Shown here: in pieces, positions 1 to 10,539 of the stretch
Layout of the letters: each line of letters starts with the position of its first letter
How positions within the stretch are numbered: the stretch's first letter is position 1
Source of the DNA: Vesta saturnalis
Taxonomy: Eukaryota; Arthropoda; Insecta; Coleoptera; Lampyridae
Reading direction: 5' to 3'
NCBI GenBank assembly: GCA_036346205.1
Contig: JARFJB010001819.1
Location: 248,001-312,000, forward strand
Length of the DNA stretch: 64,000 nt
The notes under the pieces: generated by a model
Told to the model about the DNA's origin: nothing
The model's input: only the letters and a program-made list of their open reading frames with translations
Database searches by the model: none
Made by a program: the position numbers and the translations under genes

Positions 1-2
1 AG

Positions 3-177
3 GTGTCTTCAGGTGACCCACATCCAGAAGTTTTTGCAGCATGCCTAACAGTACCGCTGGACCCAACCTGTACAAACGCATTCCGTCGATATGCGGCAAT
101 GCATGAGAGAGATATTTCTGGATATGTACTTGTGGTAGGTATGTGGAACACACTTAAAGGATACTACAAAAAAGATG
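3..177 (+). CDS. Candidate internal exon of an unidentified host gene
   Basis: The frame from position 3 is open for 58 codons. It is preceded by AG at 1-2 (possible acceptor) and runs to a GT at 178-179 in the context GATG|GTAATT (possible donor), leaving a phase-1 end. The peptide contains EVFAACLTVPLDPTC and RRYAAMHERDISGYVLVVGM. Its composition is balanced, unlike the low-complexity AT-rich translations around it, which is why I think it may be coding. I do not recognise the family. The first codon is GTG, so it is not a start; this would be an internal exon whose neighbours lie to the left of the window and possibly to the right. It could also be a chance open frame. Confidence 0.4.
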
Positions 178-1785
178 GTAATTTCACATGCTTCTTTTTC
201 AATATATCAAAAAAATAATCAATCGTAAAATTACAGTGTATTGTAAAATTAGTAACTTTTTTAATCCTCTGATGAAGAAATTTATTTAGTACTAAAGCAC
301 TGATTTATCCAGCGCCATCCTTGAATATTAAAAGCAAATTAGTACTTGATCTGATTATTATGCAATCATTTTTACACTTAATCAGTAGCATGTAAAAGCA
401 GATAACTAACAACCGCATGTTTTTAGATCTTGTACAAAATTTACAACGAATGTTTTCGAAATTTAAGTCCACACCTGCTTAGAGTTAATTACCTTCCTTC
501 CTAATCTAGAAAACAACTTTAAATTTAGTAGGAGTATCAACACTATGAATCTTATAAGTATCTTAAAAAAATTTTCCAATTTGATAAATTAAACAATAAT
601 GAGGAGCGTTTGTAATGAATTCTTACGAAAAAATCTTTATAATACCGTTACTCAATAATGATTGACAAAGATGCACATATATAAGTAACAGAGATGAAAT
701 AATTATACGAGAGGTATTTCAAGGCTAATTCTAGCTACCTGAAGAAATTGCAGGTGCCAATTTTTTTTTGCTTACCGACATTAATGTAATGTAGATTTTT
801 GATGTTACAATTTCAATTTTTATAAGTTACAAGTAGTGCTCTTGTAGCCCACTAGGACGTCTTGTGCTCATTTAAATGCTGATTAATACTGTCATGTCTT
901 ACAATCTGACGATGTTAATAAAAATCCTTTCTTTTCTTTCTTTGTTTAATTATTTTCAATCAGAACGTAAAGTAACATTTACTATTCGTTGCACAGGGTG
1001 TTCTTTAAATAACATAACTTATAGTACAAAGACGTACAGTACAAAAAAGAACACCTTTAATAGGCAATTAAAAAGTCAAACAATTACTAATTCAACAAGT
1101 GATTTGTTTTAATTACCATAAATAAATACGTTAATCATTTTGTTCTTTGAGCTATGTTGAAATTCTTGTACGTGTATATATTATACACTATGACGGTTTA
1201 TTATAAACACGCTATAGTCTCATTTTGGAATAAAAAAAAATATTTGCGGGGGCTCTCTAAGACGTGTTGTAGATTTCAGACTTTCTAATACTCTAATGTA
1301 ACAGTGGTGACAGATTTGGCGCTAATTGTAGACATATTGGCATATTATTCTATGAACTAAATTAGTAGGAACCGCGCCACATCAAAAGATACCTTTTTGA
1401 GCGCAACAAGATAACTGGTCATAGATTTTACTATTCAACCAGACAGAAGAACTAGCTCTAATAACGAAAACATAAAACCACCCAATGAAAAAGGGTAACA
1501 ACTGTACAATAAATACGGAATTAAATGAGGTACTATTACTTTCTTATGCCTGTGTGATGTATTAGTAAAGAGTACACTGACGAAATAGGTACGGCTTTAT
1601 TCAAACTAATTTCATACTTCGTTTTATCTATTACTTGTATCAATCAATTTGCAAAATTAAAAATATACAGTATACAGACCCTTAAATGCTTGACGCACTT
1701 ATTAACTTGACGTATTTACTCTAAACTTATATTATTGGTTGATAGATTGTCCATTATTGCTCAAAATGGGGTAGTATAGTCATGT
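178..1785. other. AT-rich stretch, no gene recognised
   Basis: No open frame here has a recognisable protein composition. A 78-codon frame at 876-1112 translates to low-complexity Asn/Thr/Ser-rich sequence and is probably chance. If 3-177 is an exon, this would be intron or intergenic sequence. Confidence 0.6.
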
Positions 1786-1937
1786 TAAGTATAATAAAAA
1801 CTCGAAACTTTCCTCATACAACTTATTTAATCATGACGTAAAATTAAGAAATGAAAAGACATGTTTCGACCAAACTGGTCATCATCAGGCTTAAGATAAT
1901 CTAAAATTAATAGAAACTAGCATCACTAAAATTATGG
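1786..1937 (-). repeat. PLE1 left terminal repeat (inverted)
   Basis: The reverse complement matches 5675-5826 over about 150 bp with scattered mismatches. Shared blocks include GTAAAATTAAGAAAT and ATAATCTAAAATTAAT. It is inverted relative to the right copy and holds a hammerhead-like core on the minus strand. Confidence 0.85.
1858..1888 (-). ncRNA. Hammerhead-ribozyme-like core (PLE1 left end)
   Basis: On the minus strand: CTGATGA, one extra T, helix II GACC/GGTC with loop AGTTT, then GAAA and CATGTC. That is a hammerhead core with a two-base-pair helix III (AC/GU around AU) and a possible cleavage site after the final C. Helix I pairing beside it is poor. Hammerheads with tiny helix III are an established feature of PLE terminal repeats and are thought to act as dimers. 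Activity is inference. Confidence 0.6.
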
Positions 1938-2467
1938 TCAATTCCTCATCGATTGTTTGAAAACTTGTTATAATCAAAACGTCTTCTCTTTCAATAATAA
2001 GCTATTCCAACAACTTACTGGTCTTCCTCTGGGAAGTAACCCATCTCCACTACTGGCTGAAATATACTTAATACACAATAATCCCGTCATTCAAGCTCAC
2101 TTCAGATATTATCGAAGATATGTAGGTGACATTTAGTTGTTTTTGGACGTAATGATTCTGAAGTTACAGTTTGCCTAAATTACTTAAATTCACTTCACAA
2201 TAACATCACAGATACTATAGAGACTGAATTAGATTTTTTAGATCTAACGATCACTAGATATGACCAGTCCCTAGAAATTAGTATTATAGAAAACCAACCA
2301 CTACTGATTCTGTAATACTTTCTTAGCTGTATTTATATTTATGTATACAAATTATACAACTTACCACTCAATCAAATTTTAACTCAGAAAACGCTATTAC
2401 CAAAAAGATGGTTACCCAACCCGCATCTTTAAAAAACCCCAACTGAAAATTACCAATAAAACATCCA
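1938..2467 (+). pseudogene. PLE1 reverse transcriptase fragment
   Basis: Translating around 1990-2250 gives FQQLTGLPLGSNPSPLLAEI followed by YYRRYVGDI, then FLDLTI further on. The first block is the conserved PLE RT segment (usual form ...GLPMGSPLSPLLAEIF...). The second is the catalytic box, normally YVDD; here the codons at 2119-2130 read YVGD, so the first catalytic Asp is lost. An in-frame stop follows directly and further frame changes occur by 2300. The 3' side stops at the piggyBac insertion point. Only the palm and thumb part of the protein remains. No other RT class fits the spacing as well. Confidence 0.8.
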
Positions 2468-4851
2468 TTAACCTTTAAACTGCTATGCCCGAGTATACTG
2501 GTCGCGAAAGTTATGTGTCGCCAGTGCTCGCGACGAGAATACTCGCAAGCCGTTTATATGTTATCTGCTAAGTCTGTGATGTCTCGCATGCGATGAGTGG
2601 TGACTCACATTGTTCTAGAAGCAATTTTAATGCGCAGCGCGCTAAAATTCGTACCCACCCTGACTCGTTATTAGCAGTAGTGGACAGTTTGTTTGTTGAA
2701 ACGTGCGGTTCATTAGTTTGCTCGAATTTTGCTAGTTCTAAGATGAATTCGCGAGAGCTCACAGATAAAGAACTTGAAGCATTACTCATGGAGAGTGATT
2801 ACGAAATAATGAATTTAGATTTAGACGAAGGTATGGAAAGGGTGGAAAGTGACGAAGATTCGGAATTTGAATAGCAAAGCGAAGAGGTTACTGAACTTCC
2901 ATTGCCTATGCAACCAGTTCAACCTGTTATCGGTAAGTAAATTTGTTATATTGGGACTTATAATTTGTAAATACTTTAAAAACAAAGGGAATAAAACTAA
3001 ACCTCGTCCGGGCGGAAGATTTCAAAAACCACCGAGTGACAGTGAAAATAGTGACTCTGACGATAGAGAGGCATATGACTTTTCGACCTTTGTTTGGGAA
3101 CATAAGAGAGACTTTGTATCAAGAGTACATAGTTTTACACAACTCAGTGGTGTAACTGACCAAACATTCAAACACAAATTCAGCGTATCTTGATTTTTTC
3201 AAAAAAATTTTTAATGATGATTTGATTGGCAAGATTGTTGAGGAAACTAATAGATACGCGACCCAATTAATTGAAAAAAACGTTGCTGCTAAGTCACGAC
3301 TTGCAAGATGGCGTGATGTTACTGCTAATGATATTTACTGTTTTATTTGTTTATCGATTCTAATGGCAAAAGTAAAAAAGCTCAATTTTGCTGAATACTG
3401 GACAACAGATCCCTTGCTTGCAACTCCAATTTTTCAATCAGTAATGTCTCGCGATCGATATTTACTTATCCTACGTGCTTTGCATTTCACAAACAATAAT
3501 GATGTTAATCATAACGACCGACTATATAAATTGAGAAGTGTATTAGACCCTGTCAAGGCTTCTTTCAAACGCAATATGTTACCATTTGAAAATGTATGCA
3601 TCGACGAAAGTTTGATTTTATATAAAGGACGTTTGGGATTCAAACAATACATACCCAATAAACGCCACCGATTTGGAATAAAGATTTTTGTTTTGGCAGA
3701 CTGCAAGACGGGCTATGTTCTCGATTTTATTATTTATACTGGATCCACCACTGAAATTTCGGATGGTAATAAAAACATTGGAATATCAGGAAACGTGGTA
3801 ATGACACTTTTAGAACCTTACCTAAAAAAGGGCACACGTTATACATTGATAATTGGTATAACAGCCCCAACCTTTTGAGGACTCTTCACTCAGAAAAAAC
3901 AAATGCTTGTGGCACAGTCCGAAAAACAAGAAATAATATGCCATCAATAGAAGCAAAAATTGGCCAAAGGGGAAGAACCATTTAAATCTTCCGAGGAGTT
4001 ACTGTGTGTCAAGTGGTATGACAAGCGTGAAATTTATATGCTTACCACTAAATATAAGCCAACAATGGAAGCCACTGGGAAAAAAACCGAGTTGATGGTC
4101 AAACAATATATAAACCAACCTGTATCATGGACTATAATAAGCACATGGGTGCAATTGATAAGACGGACATGCTCTTAAGTTCTATAGAAACTGTCAGAAA
4201 AACGAGGAAGTGGTATAGAAAGGTATTCTTCCACATTTTAGACCTTTGCATTTTGAATTCCTGCGCTTTATACAGAACTGCAACCAAGAAAAAAATTAAG
4301 ACTGCCGATTTTCAGCTGGAACTCACGAGAGAAATGTTAGAAAAATATCATGACCCCACCGTTACCAAGAGAAATTCTGGCGGAGGTAATAACTAATATA
4401 GCGTCAGTTATATACATGAGATGCCTGTCTAAATTCTTTATTTTTTTAGGAAGGCGACAACTGGATCAAAATCCGTTAAGGTTGACTGGACGGCATTTTC
4501 CAGAAGCTATACCAGCAACTACACACCGTACCAATCCAACAAAGAGATGCTTTGTATGTTCGCAGCAGAAGAAAAGAAAAGAGACAAGGTATATGTGTAA
4601 AGAATGCTATACGCCACTTTATGTACAGCCTTGTTTCAAGATATTCCATACAAAGAATATAGATTCTTTTCTTTTCATAAAAAAACCATCTGCGGGTGTA
4701 CTCGTCTTGAGCAGTGTGTACCAAGAAAAGTGGTGGCGAGATATCTCGCGCGCTATTTGCAGTGCTCAAGACGTATATTCTCGCATGCGGTGTGTTTGTG
4801 CGCACTAGGGGACAGCTTGTTCTAAACACAGTTGAGCAGTCAAAAGGTTAA
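2468..4851 (+). mobile_element. piggyBac-type DNA transposon 1 inserted in PLE1
   Basis: TTAA at 2468-2471 and TTAA at 4848-4851 bound the element, the hallmark target duplication of piggyBac. The terminal inverted repeats are about 12-13 bp: CCTTTAAACTGC on the left and CCTTTTGACTGC (reverse complement) on the right. Longer CG-bearing subterminal segments near both ends contain related words such as ATACTCGC and ATTCTCGCATG. Between them lies a broken transposase on the plus strand. PLE RT sequence continues up to the left TTAA and PLE endonuclease follows the right one, so the order of insertion is clear. Confidence 0.9.
2743..4690 (+). pseudogene. piggyBac transposase, several frameshifts
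   Basis: DDD-type cut-and-paste transposase. Probable start at 2743 (MNSRELTDKELEAL), followed by an acidic N-terminal region. The catalytic core lies at about 3222-4396. The first Asp is in CIDESL (codon 3603-3605), the second in DNWYNSP (3848-3850) and the third in MGAIDKTDM (4157-4159); all three are still present. The first lies in a different frame from the other two, and a further segment between 3960 and 4110 is in yet another frame. There is also a stop at about 2872 and a break near 3190. The C-terminal Cys-rich finger remains at 4545-4650 (RCFVCSQQKKRKETRYMCK, then CYTPLYVQPCFK). A GTAAGT at 2934 could mark an intron or just decay. It cannot make active protein. Confidence 0.9.
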
Positions 4852-5674
4852 CTAACCAAACCACTTTAACTTTATTGAATTCTTCTGACCCTGTCATATA
4901 AAATGATATTCATCGCCACATATAGGCTCTGGTTCTTACAAATTTAAAAATATTCTTTCCAAATTCAACGTCCACATACATTTTTCATCTAATTCGAACA
5001 TAGGTTCGTTAATCGTTCATAATAAATAATTATCAACTTTCTAGAACGCTTTATAAACTTAAAAGTGGTTCATGCCCAGCCTCCTAGTCGGCCAAACTGG
5101 CAGGAAATTTAAAACCCGTCTTTCCGAACATTTGAAATGCACCAAATTGGTAATCTTCATTTGCCCAGCATATCCTCACAAATGTTCACGTTTTTAACCT
5201 GAATGACAACTTTGAAATATTACATGTGTGCAATACAGGCGCTAAATTAAACTTATTGGAAATGATCGCGCACGTGAACTTGTTAACACATTATTATAAG
5301 TTTTTTTTTTTAACACATTGTATCGATATGATCTACCCCTTCAAATCTAGAACGAGGGTGGTCATCATGGATTTATTTTTCTATTTTTAATGTTGAAATG
5401 GTTTAAGTTGTTTAACTTTAACGATATTTAGTATCACGTAAGTTGCGTTTACTTTTGCTTAATTCATTAATTTTCCACTCAGATTCTTTGCTTCCAGAAC
5501 TTAGTTCGAATTTGGTTATTAGTTTATTATTATGATTAGATTTATTACATAATAATTTCCTGTCAGTACTCACTTTGATGCTCTTTTAACACGTTTCATT
5601 CTAGCATTACATACGATTATAAGTTTTGCCAATTTGTTGTTTTTACTATCACATCATCTTTTCAAGCATGGTTA
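4852..5674 (+). pseudogene. PLE1 GIY-YIG endonuclease fragment
   Basis: Around 5060-5150 one frame gives GSCPAS followed, one base shifted, by VGQTGRKFKTRLSEHLK from 5087. This is the core of the PLE GIY-YIG domain (usual form Y.GQTGR.F..R..EH). Next come pieces reading FAQHILTNVHVFN and EILHVCNTGAKLNLLE, matching the usual end of the domain. Frameshifts and a stop break it. The region before it (4852-5050) should be the RT-endonuclease linker. The rest, to the right terminal repeat, is 3' noncoding sequence. Confidence 0.8.
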
Positions 5675-5826
5675 CCATAATTTTAGTGATATTAGTTTCA
5701 ATTAATTTTAGATTATCTTAATCCTGATGATGATCGATTTGGTCGAAACATGTCGCAACTTATTTCTTAATTTTACGTTATAATTAAATCAGTTGTAATG
5801 AAAAGGTTTCGTATTTTTATTATTCT
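5675..5826 (+). repeat. PLE1 right terminal repeat
   Basis: Inverted partner of 1786-1937. It lies downstream of the endonuclease on the same strand and carries the hammerhead-like core in sense orientation, as expected for the 3' pLTR of a PLE. Confidence 0.85.
5724..5754 (+). ncRNA. Hammerhead-ribozyme-like core (PLE1 right end)
   Basis: CTGATGA at 5724-5730, one extra T, a four-pair helix II GATC/GGTC (with one T-G pair), GAAA at 5745-5748, then CATGTC. It is the same design as the left copy: an extra pyrimidine before helix II and a two-pair helix III. Confidence 0.6.
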
Positions 5827-6124
5827 TGACATTATATTATTGGTATTTGTTTGCTTAACGTTTGAAATATCTGCTAATCCAAGCAGACAATAACGTTAAT
5901 AATTCATGTCAGGTAGACGTTAGTAAACATTTATATATCAATCTGATGTATCTACACTGTTTGCTATAAGGTTGATATTCTTTCATCTATTCACAAAAAG
6001 TACTCACTTTTTGTTTTTTATTTCTCTACAAAAACTTTTATAAATAGAACTTTATAAAATTTAAAACTTAAGTATAAGGTACGTTTATTTGTGAACCGAG
6101 ATATTAAAGTAAAGATACGAAACA

Positions 6125-6240
6125 TGCCGCACACGCACACTACACACACTACAAACACACCATACATTCGACACAATCCGCACACGCACCCTCATCCAAA
6201 CCCACACGCGCGCGCGCGCCTTCACACACTCTCTCACATT
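6125..6240 (+). repeat. AC-rich simple sequence
   Basis: Imperfect ACAC/CACG runs with a short CGCGCGCGCG stretch. It sits between PLE1 and the LINE copy. No coding signal. Confidence 0.8.
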
Positions 6241-6419
6241 CACAAAATTATAAATTAATCATGGCTTAGTGTTGTTACTGCTAAAAAAAATTCGAAACAC
6301 ATCGTATTGTAATCTGTGTTGCGCATTTGTATAAATAGCTAGAACATAGATTGCGTTAATTTAACCGCTGTAGAAGCGCGTAAAATAAAGACTAATTCTG
6401 ACCTTAAATGGAATTGTTA

Positions 6420-7010
6420 GAACTATGACCAGATGGGTAGTGACATAAATAGTCTCAAATCTGATATTCTGGCGCTACAGGATAACATTAGATAACTCAA
6501 GAGTGCAGCTAAAATCTGACAAGCGTCCCTACAACCGACGCTTTTTAATCACGGAAACTGTGGTTCAGGATGTGATAGACCGTCAAAAGGGCTCTGGTAA
6601 GATGTATGAAGTACATGAAACGCTGCATTCATCTATTCAACAACAAAAGTCTACTGATATCGAAACTTGTGAAAAAATGATATCCAAAATTAATCCAAAT
6701 CTTTCTTCATGCGGATTGGCAGATTAGATCTAACAAAAACTAAGCCAAGTCCTCTCAAAGTACACCTTTCTTCTCCAGATGAAACCATTACTGTTATCAA
6801 AAACAAATCGAAACTTACAGCCACTTAGTGTATTAAGATATCAATTTCTCGTGACAGAACTCCAATGCAAAAGGAATATTATAAAATGATCAAGCAAGGT
6901 TTGATGGTTGTATTTCCAAAGGAAAGTCAAACATCAAAACTCGTTATTCCAGTGATACTTCTAGAATTGTCAAATCGGAAAACTAAAATCGCCCAACAGC
7001 TTCTCTAACA
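6420..7010 (+). pseudogene. LINE A ORF1 remnant (copy 1)
   Basis: ORF1 of a non-LTR retrotransposon, a nucleic-acid-binding chaperone needed for its mobility. It starts with a heptad-like stretch (MGSDINSLKSDILALQDNIR at about 6433, a likely coiled coil). Then comes SGKMYEVHETLHSSIQ. Later pieces, reachable only by changing frame, are RPLKVHFSSPDETITVIKNK and ISRDRTPMQKEYYK, ending in a tail like IVKSEN. This order (coiled coil, then an RRM-like domain with R(P)LKV and DRT.MQ.EY motifs) is typical of ORF1 in jockey/CR1-like LINEs. Stops and shifts occur at about 6480, 6725 and 6830. The link to the RT downstream is supported by position and strand. Confidence 0.65.
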
Positions 7011-8230
7011 CAATTTTGTTGTCTGTTCACTACCAAAATACACATGGTTTAGTAAATGTCATTTGTTTTATGTTAATGTTGTACCATGTTGTTTGATATT
7101 GTTATCTTAACGAAAACATGTCTGTCAACGTCTATTAATAATACGGAATTATTTCCACCGAGCATTTTACGTGTCGTAGTTGATGGTTTTTTTTTCAAAA
7201 GAAGTTAGCATTAACGCGGGCGTACCACAGCGATCCGTTATAGCGCCTACACTTTTTCTGCTGTACATAAATGACCTTATTTCTTCAACAACTAACCCTA
7301 TCCATTGCTTTGCTGACGATAGCACTTTTCACTGTAGTTCATCTCAGTCTACTCATAGTGATAATCCACCTTCTATGTCAAATCAAGAAATTAAAGCTGA
7401 AATGGCAAATTCAAGCAACAAAGACATTCAACGTATTCTCGAATGGGGAAGCAATAATCTAGTTAAATTTAATGCTAACAAAACTCAGTGTTGCCTTATG
7501 TCCGCCAAAAAAGATCGATCATTTCCTGTTGTAAGTATGAATGGCTCAGTTCTTAAGTTTTCAGACTCCATTGCTCTGTTGGGTATGACTGTATCTTCAA
7601 ATTTCTCATGGGTTGACCGTCTTCTGTAAGCTACCAAAACAGCTGCTCGTAAAATAGGCTTTTTGTACAGATCTAAGCAGTACTTTACCTCTCGACAACT
7701 CCTGCTGTATAAGGCCCAAATTCGCCCTCATCTGGAATATAATTCTCACCTCTGGGTTAGTGCTCCCCAATACGAACGCTCTCGATATCGTTGATCGTAT
7801 TCAAAAGAGAGCGATTAGGCTTATAAATGACCCGTCCTTGAGCATAGAAGGATGATTTCAATTATTTCTTTGTATTATCGTTATTACAACGGCTATTGTG
7901 CTGCTGCATTATATTCTTTGATACCATCTCGGGCTATCTTTGCGAGAAACACTCGGTTCGCTCATTCACATCATCAGCATGTAATACAAATCTCCACTTG
8001 TCGTACCAAACGGGAGCAATCCATATTTTTCTACACGGCTTCTAAACTCTAGAATGATCTCCCTAGTTCCTGTTTTCCTCTCACTTATGATATGAGAAAA
8101 TTTAAGGTAGCTGTTCATAGGCATCTATTGGCAATTCATTATCCCTTTATCCATCCTCCTAAGTGTTCCTGAGTGCTTTAGCACGATAGGCCTAATTTAG
8201 CCTGTTCAGGTCCACACTCATAAAAAAAAC
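7010..8230 (+). pseudogene. LINE A ORF2 remnant with large internal deletion (copy 1)
   Basis: This should encode an APE-type endonuclease and a reverse transcriptase. At 7020-7160 frames read VFDIVILTKTCLSTSI and NNTELFPP, the start of the endonuclease. It then jumps directly into the RT at about 7165-7180 (VVVDGFFSKEVSINAGVPQ). So most of the endonuclease and RT motifs 1-4 are gone. The RT continues with VIAPTLFLLYINDL and the catalytic CFADDST. It breaks at about 7628, and the C-terminal part is visible in pieces to 8170 (SFFYTASKL, MRKFKVAVHRHL type). A run of eight A at about 8222-8229 is the poly(A) tail. The RT part is about 94 percent like 56413-56660 by eye. The clade (jockey versus CR1 group) is not settled. 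Confidence 0.85.
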
Positions 8231-8495
8231 ACAGCAACTCTAAAAACGAAAAATTGTGTAAAATTTTCAATGGTACATACATCTCAAATGCCTAATCTTG
8301 TTCCGTCAATTGATATAATAGTTTATAATTCACAATATGTATAGGGTATATCCCACATGATGCTAGTATTACTGATTGTGAAAAGTTGTTTGATGCTTTA
8401 GAATTACCTTCAGTTGATAAGTATGTTCTAGGGATTTTAACTATACCACACTATAAGGGCAAACCAAATAACTTCTAGTATCCATTACGAACGTA

Positions 8496-8710
8496 GTTGA
8501 GTTGACCGGCCTACTTCCACAGTTTCATGTTTTATGAATTTTTCCCAAACACTTGACTACTCTCAGTGGTTGGGAAAAAATCATAATGAATTCGAATCAA
8601 GTGCGAAAACAGTCCTTCTCAGGACTAAGTCTGATGACCGAAGCAGAGTCCGCTTCCGAAACGTCGCGCTATAAAAGCAAAAACTGCGGAAATAGGCCGA
8701 TCAACTCAAC
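8496..8710 (+). repeat. Solo PLE terminal repeat with self-inverted ends (PLE2 family)
   Basis: The first 16-20 bases (GTTGAGTTGACCGGCC) are the near reverse complement of the last ones (GGCCGATCAACTCAAC). The central part matches the reverse complement of 14549-14705 over about 160 bp. A hammerhead-like core lies inside. No PLE coding sequence adjoins it, so this is a solo end. Confidence 0.7.
8631..8665 (+). ncRNA. Hammerhead-like core (solo PLE end)
   Basis: CTGATGA at 8631-8637, an extra C, helix II CGAAGC/GCTTCC (first pair mismatched), GAAA at 8658-8661, then CGTC. Helix III has no loop at all, so it could only form between two molecules. The mismatch suggests slight decay relative to the 14595 copy. 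Confidence 0.55.
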
Positions 8711-8959
8711 TAATATGAAAAAACAGTTACAAAACACTTATAATACAGCATTTTCAAGTATGTTAAAAATTCAACAGTACAATTATATAAGTAATTCGTA
8801 CAGTAGCATGTTTGAATTGATTCTGTCGAACATGAATTCAAACTTTGATATTCACAGATCATATAACCGCTTTTCTACCATGAGAGAAATCTTGCAACTT
8901 ATTTTTCGAAATTGCCACATTCACATGATTTATAAATTACTTTCCAGATTAACTTCCAC

Positions 8960-9545
8960 CTTACCGTAACAAACAAATTCTTACAGCAATCGCTAAAAAA
9001 CATATTGATACAAAATTCTTATAGCAGTCGTCAAAAAATTATTATTATTATTAAAAAAATGTTTTTACAGCATTATTAAAAAACATTTTTATAACGCTCG
9101 TTAAAAAACAAATAGATGCAAAATTCTGACGGTATTCGTGAAAAACAATTTGTCACAGCATTAGTTAAAAATAAATGGATGCAAAATTCTTACAGCATTC
9201 GATAAAAACAAATGATCACACCACGGAATTCGTTAGAAATGAATTGAGCCGAGATCCTTAGAACCTACTAATAACATACGGCATTATGATTCGTTAAAAA
9301 ATATTTATTCAAGACAAAAAGAGCATATAATTGACCCAAACTTCTCACAGCACTATTTTTAACACATACATTTCCATTACGTTTCGTCAAAAAATATTTA
9401 TTCAAAAACAAATTGCTTCAAAATTCTTATAACACCATTTTCAAAGTAGGCCGTAAGTGCCTTGAGTTTCGTTAAAAACACATTTACTCAAAACCAAAGA
9501 ATTTATAATTTGATGCAAAATTCTTACACTCGCATTTTCAAAATA
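8960..9545. repeat. Highly diverged tandem repeat
   Basis: Variants of GCAAAATTCTTACAGCATT alternating with TTCGTTAAAAAACA recur about every 40-70 bases (for example at 9010, 9118, 9180, 9425 and 9515). Copies differ in length and sequence. It looks like an old minisatellite. No coding signal. Confidence 0.65.
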
Positions 9546-10539
9546 CCTTTTAGACAAAGATTGTGTAATGGTACAATTTAAAACCTAGAGTATGCAAAAT
9601 AATTTAAAAACCAAACAAAGCGGCCCAAAAGCAAGCAAAAAATCAAAGAAATAAGCAAGTTACTCATCGCTCAAACATACAAACACACTGAAGTAAACAC
9701 AAACACACACGTAAGCCACAAAAACAAACTAAGCATATGATAAGCTATCCTCCAAATCTAGGGGTTTTAACATTTATGAGCAGTCACTTTATTACGACAT
9801 ACGGAATTATTCGTCATCGTAATGTCAACATAATGCCTTTCACCAGGATTACGTAAGTACTTTCACTTATGACTCATTATCACATTATTAAAGTTCTTTT
9901 AAATTACAGTTTACCAGAAAGATTTACAATTTTTATTCTTTAGCTCTAAGGTCCTAACATTTTTACATATGGATTAACAATTTTTTTCTTGTTTATTTGC
10001 TAACGTCAAAGCTTTGTGCTAAAAATAAGTTGCATGTAATTCAAAAAGCACTTACTCCTGTAACCAAATTTTGACTATATTCAAATGTTTTCATTTTCTT
10101 GCACCAAGAAGCTGGTTACAAGTCACAGAAACTAAAGAAGATTTTCGTTACTGTGTATCGCTGATGGTAGAAAAAAGGGCTTATTTCGATGAGTGTGTAA
10201 TACAAAAGTCTTTACTGCAATGGGAAAACTGCTGTAAACATTAGTCTGGCTAACCGGCGGTACATAAAAGGTCTTATTTGGATAAAACACGTCAATTGGT
10301 TCAGCATCTTTGTCCATCATCTCGGTGCATCATCCATTATCCTCAGATTGGTGTGCATGACGAAAACATGGGGTTAGTTATCCAGATAAAAGGTTTAGTC
10401 AGATACTGATTCCGCGCATGCTCACTAATCGGAGGACACTAGATGCTGCACCGGATGATAGATCAAAATACTGAGCCAATTTGAACAAAACCTTTTGTGT
10501 ACCACGTGACCCCATTGGTGAGCCTCACTTGGATTTTTA
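9546..10539. other. No gene recognised
   Basis: A/C-rich stretch at 9600-9730, then mixed AT-rich sequence. Segments near 10190-10290 and 10530-10660 share words about phone-like AAGACTTT and ATAAGACCTTTT but no protein family is visible. Confidence 0.5.

Larger units (their letters stand above)
1786..5826 (+). mobile_element. Penelope-like element 1 (PLE1), split by a piggyBac
   Basis: A Penelope-like retroelement read on the plus strand. It has a reverse transcriptase remnant at about 1938-2467 and a GIY-YIG endonuclease remnant at about 5050-5290. These are flanked by roughly 150-bp copies of the same sequence in opposite orientation (1786-1937 and 5675-5826). PLEs are known to have RT plus a GIY-YIG nuclease and variable direct or inverted terminal repeats (pLTRs), often with hammerhead ribozymes; both traits are seen here. 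The two coding parts are separated by a piggyBac at 2468-4851. Both coding parts carry stops and frameshifts, so the element is dead. The part of the RT upstream of the palm region is missing. Confidence 0.85.

Noticed and set aside
8553..8969. 138-codon plus frame as a gene
   Set aside because: It overlaps the PLE terminal repeat and the start of the tandem repeat; composition is low-complexity.
8960..9545. CRISPR-like array of spaced repeats
   Set aside because: Eukaryotic context, repeats far too diverged and spacing irregular; no cas genes.
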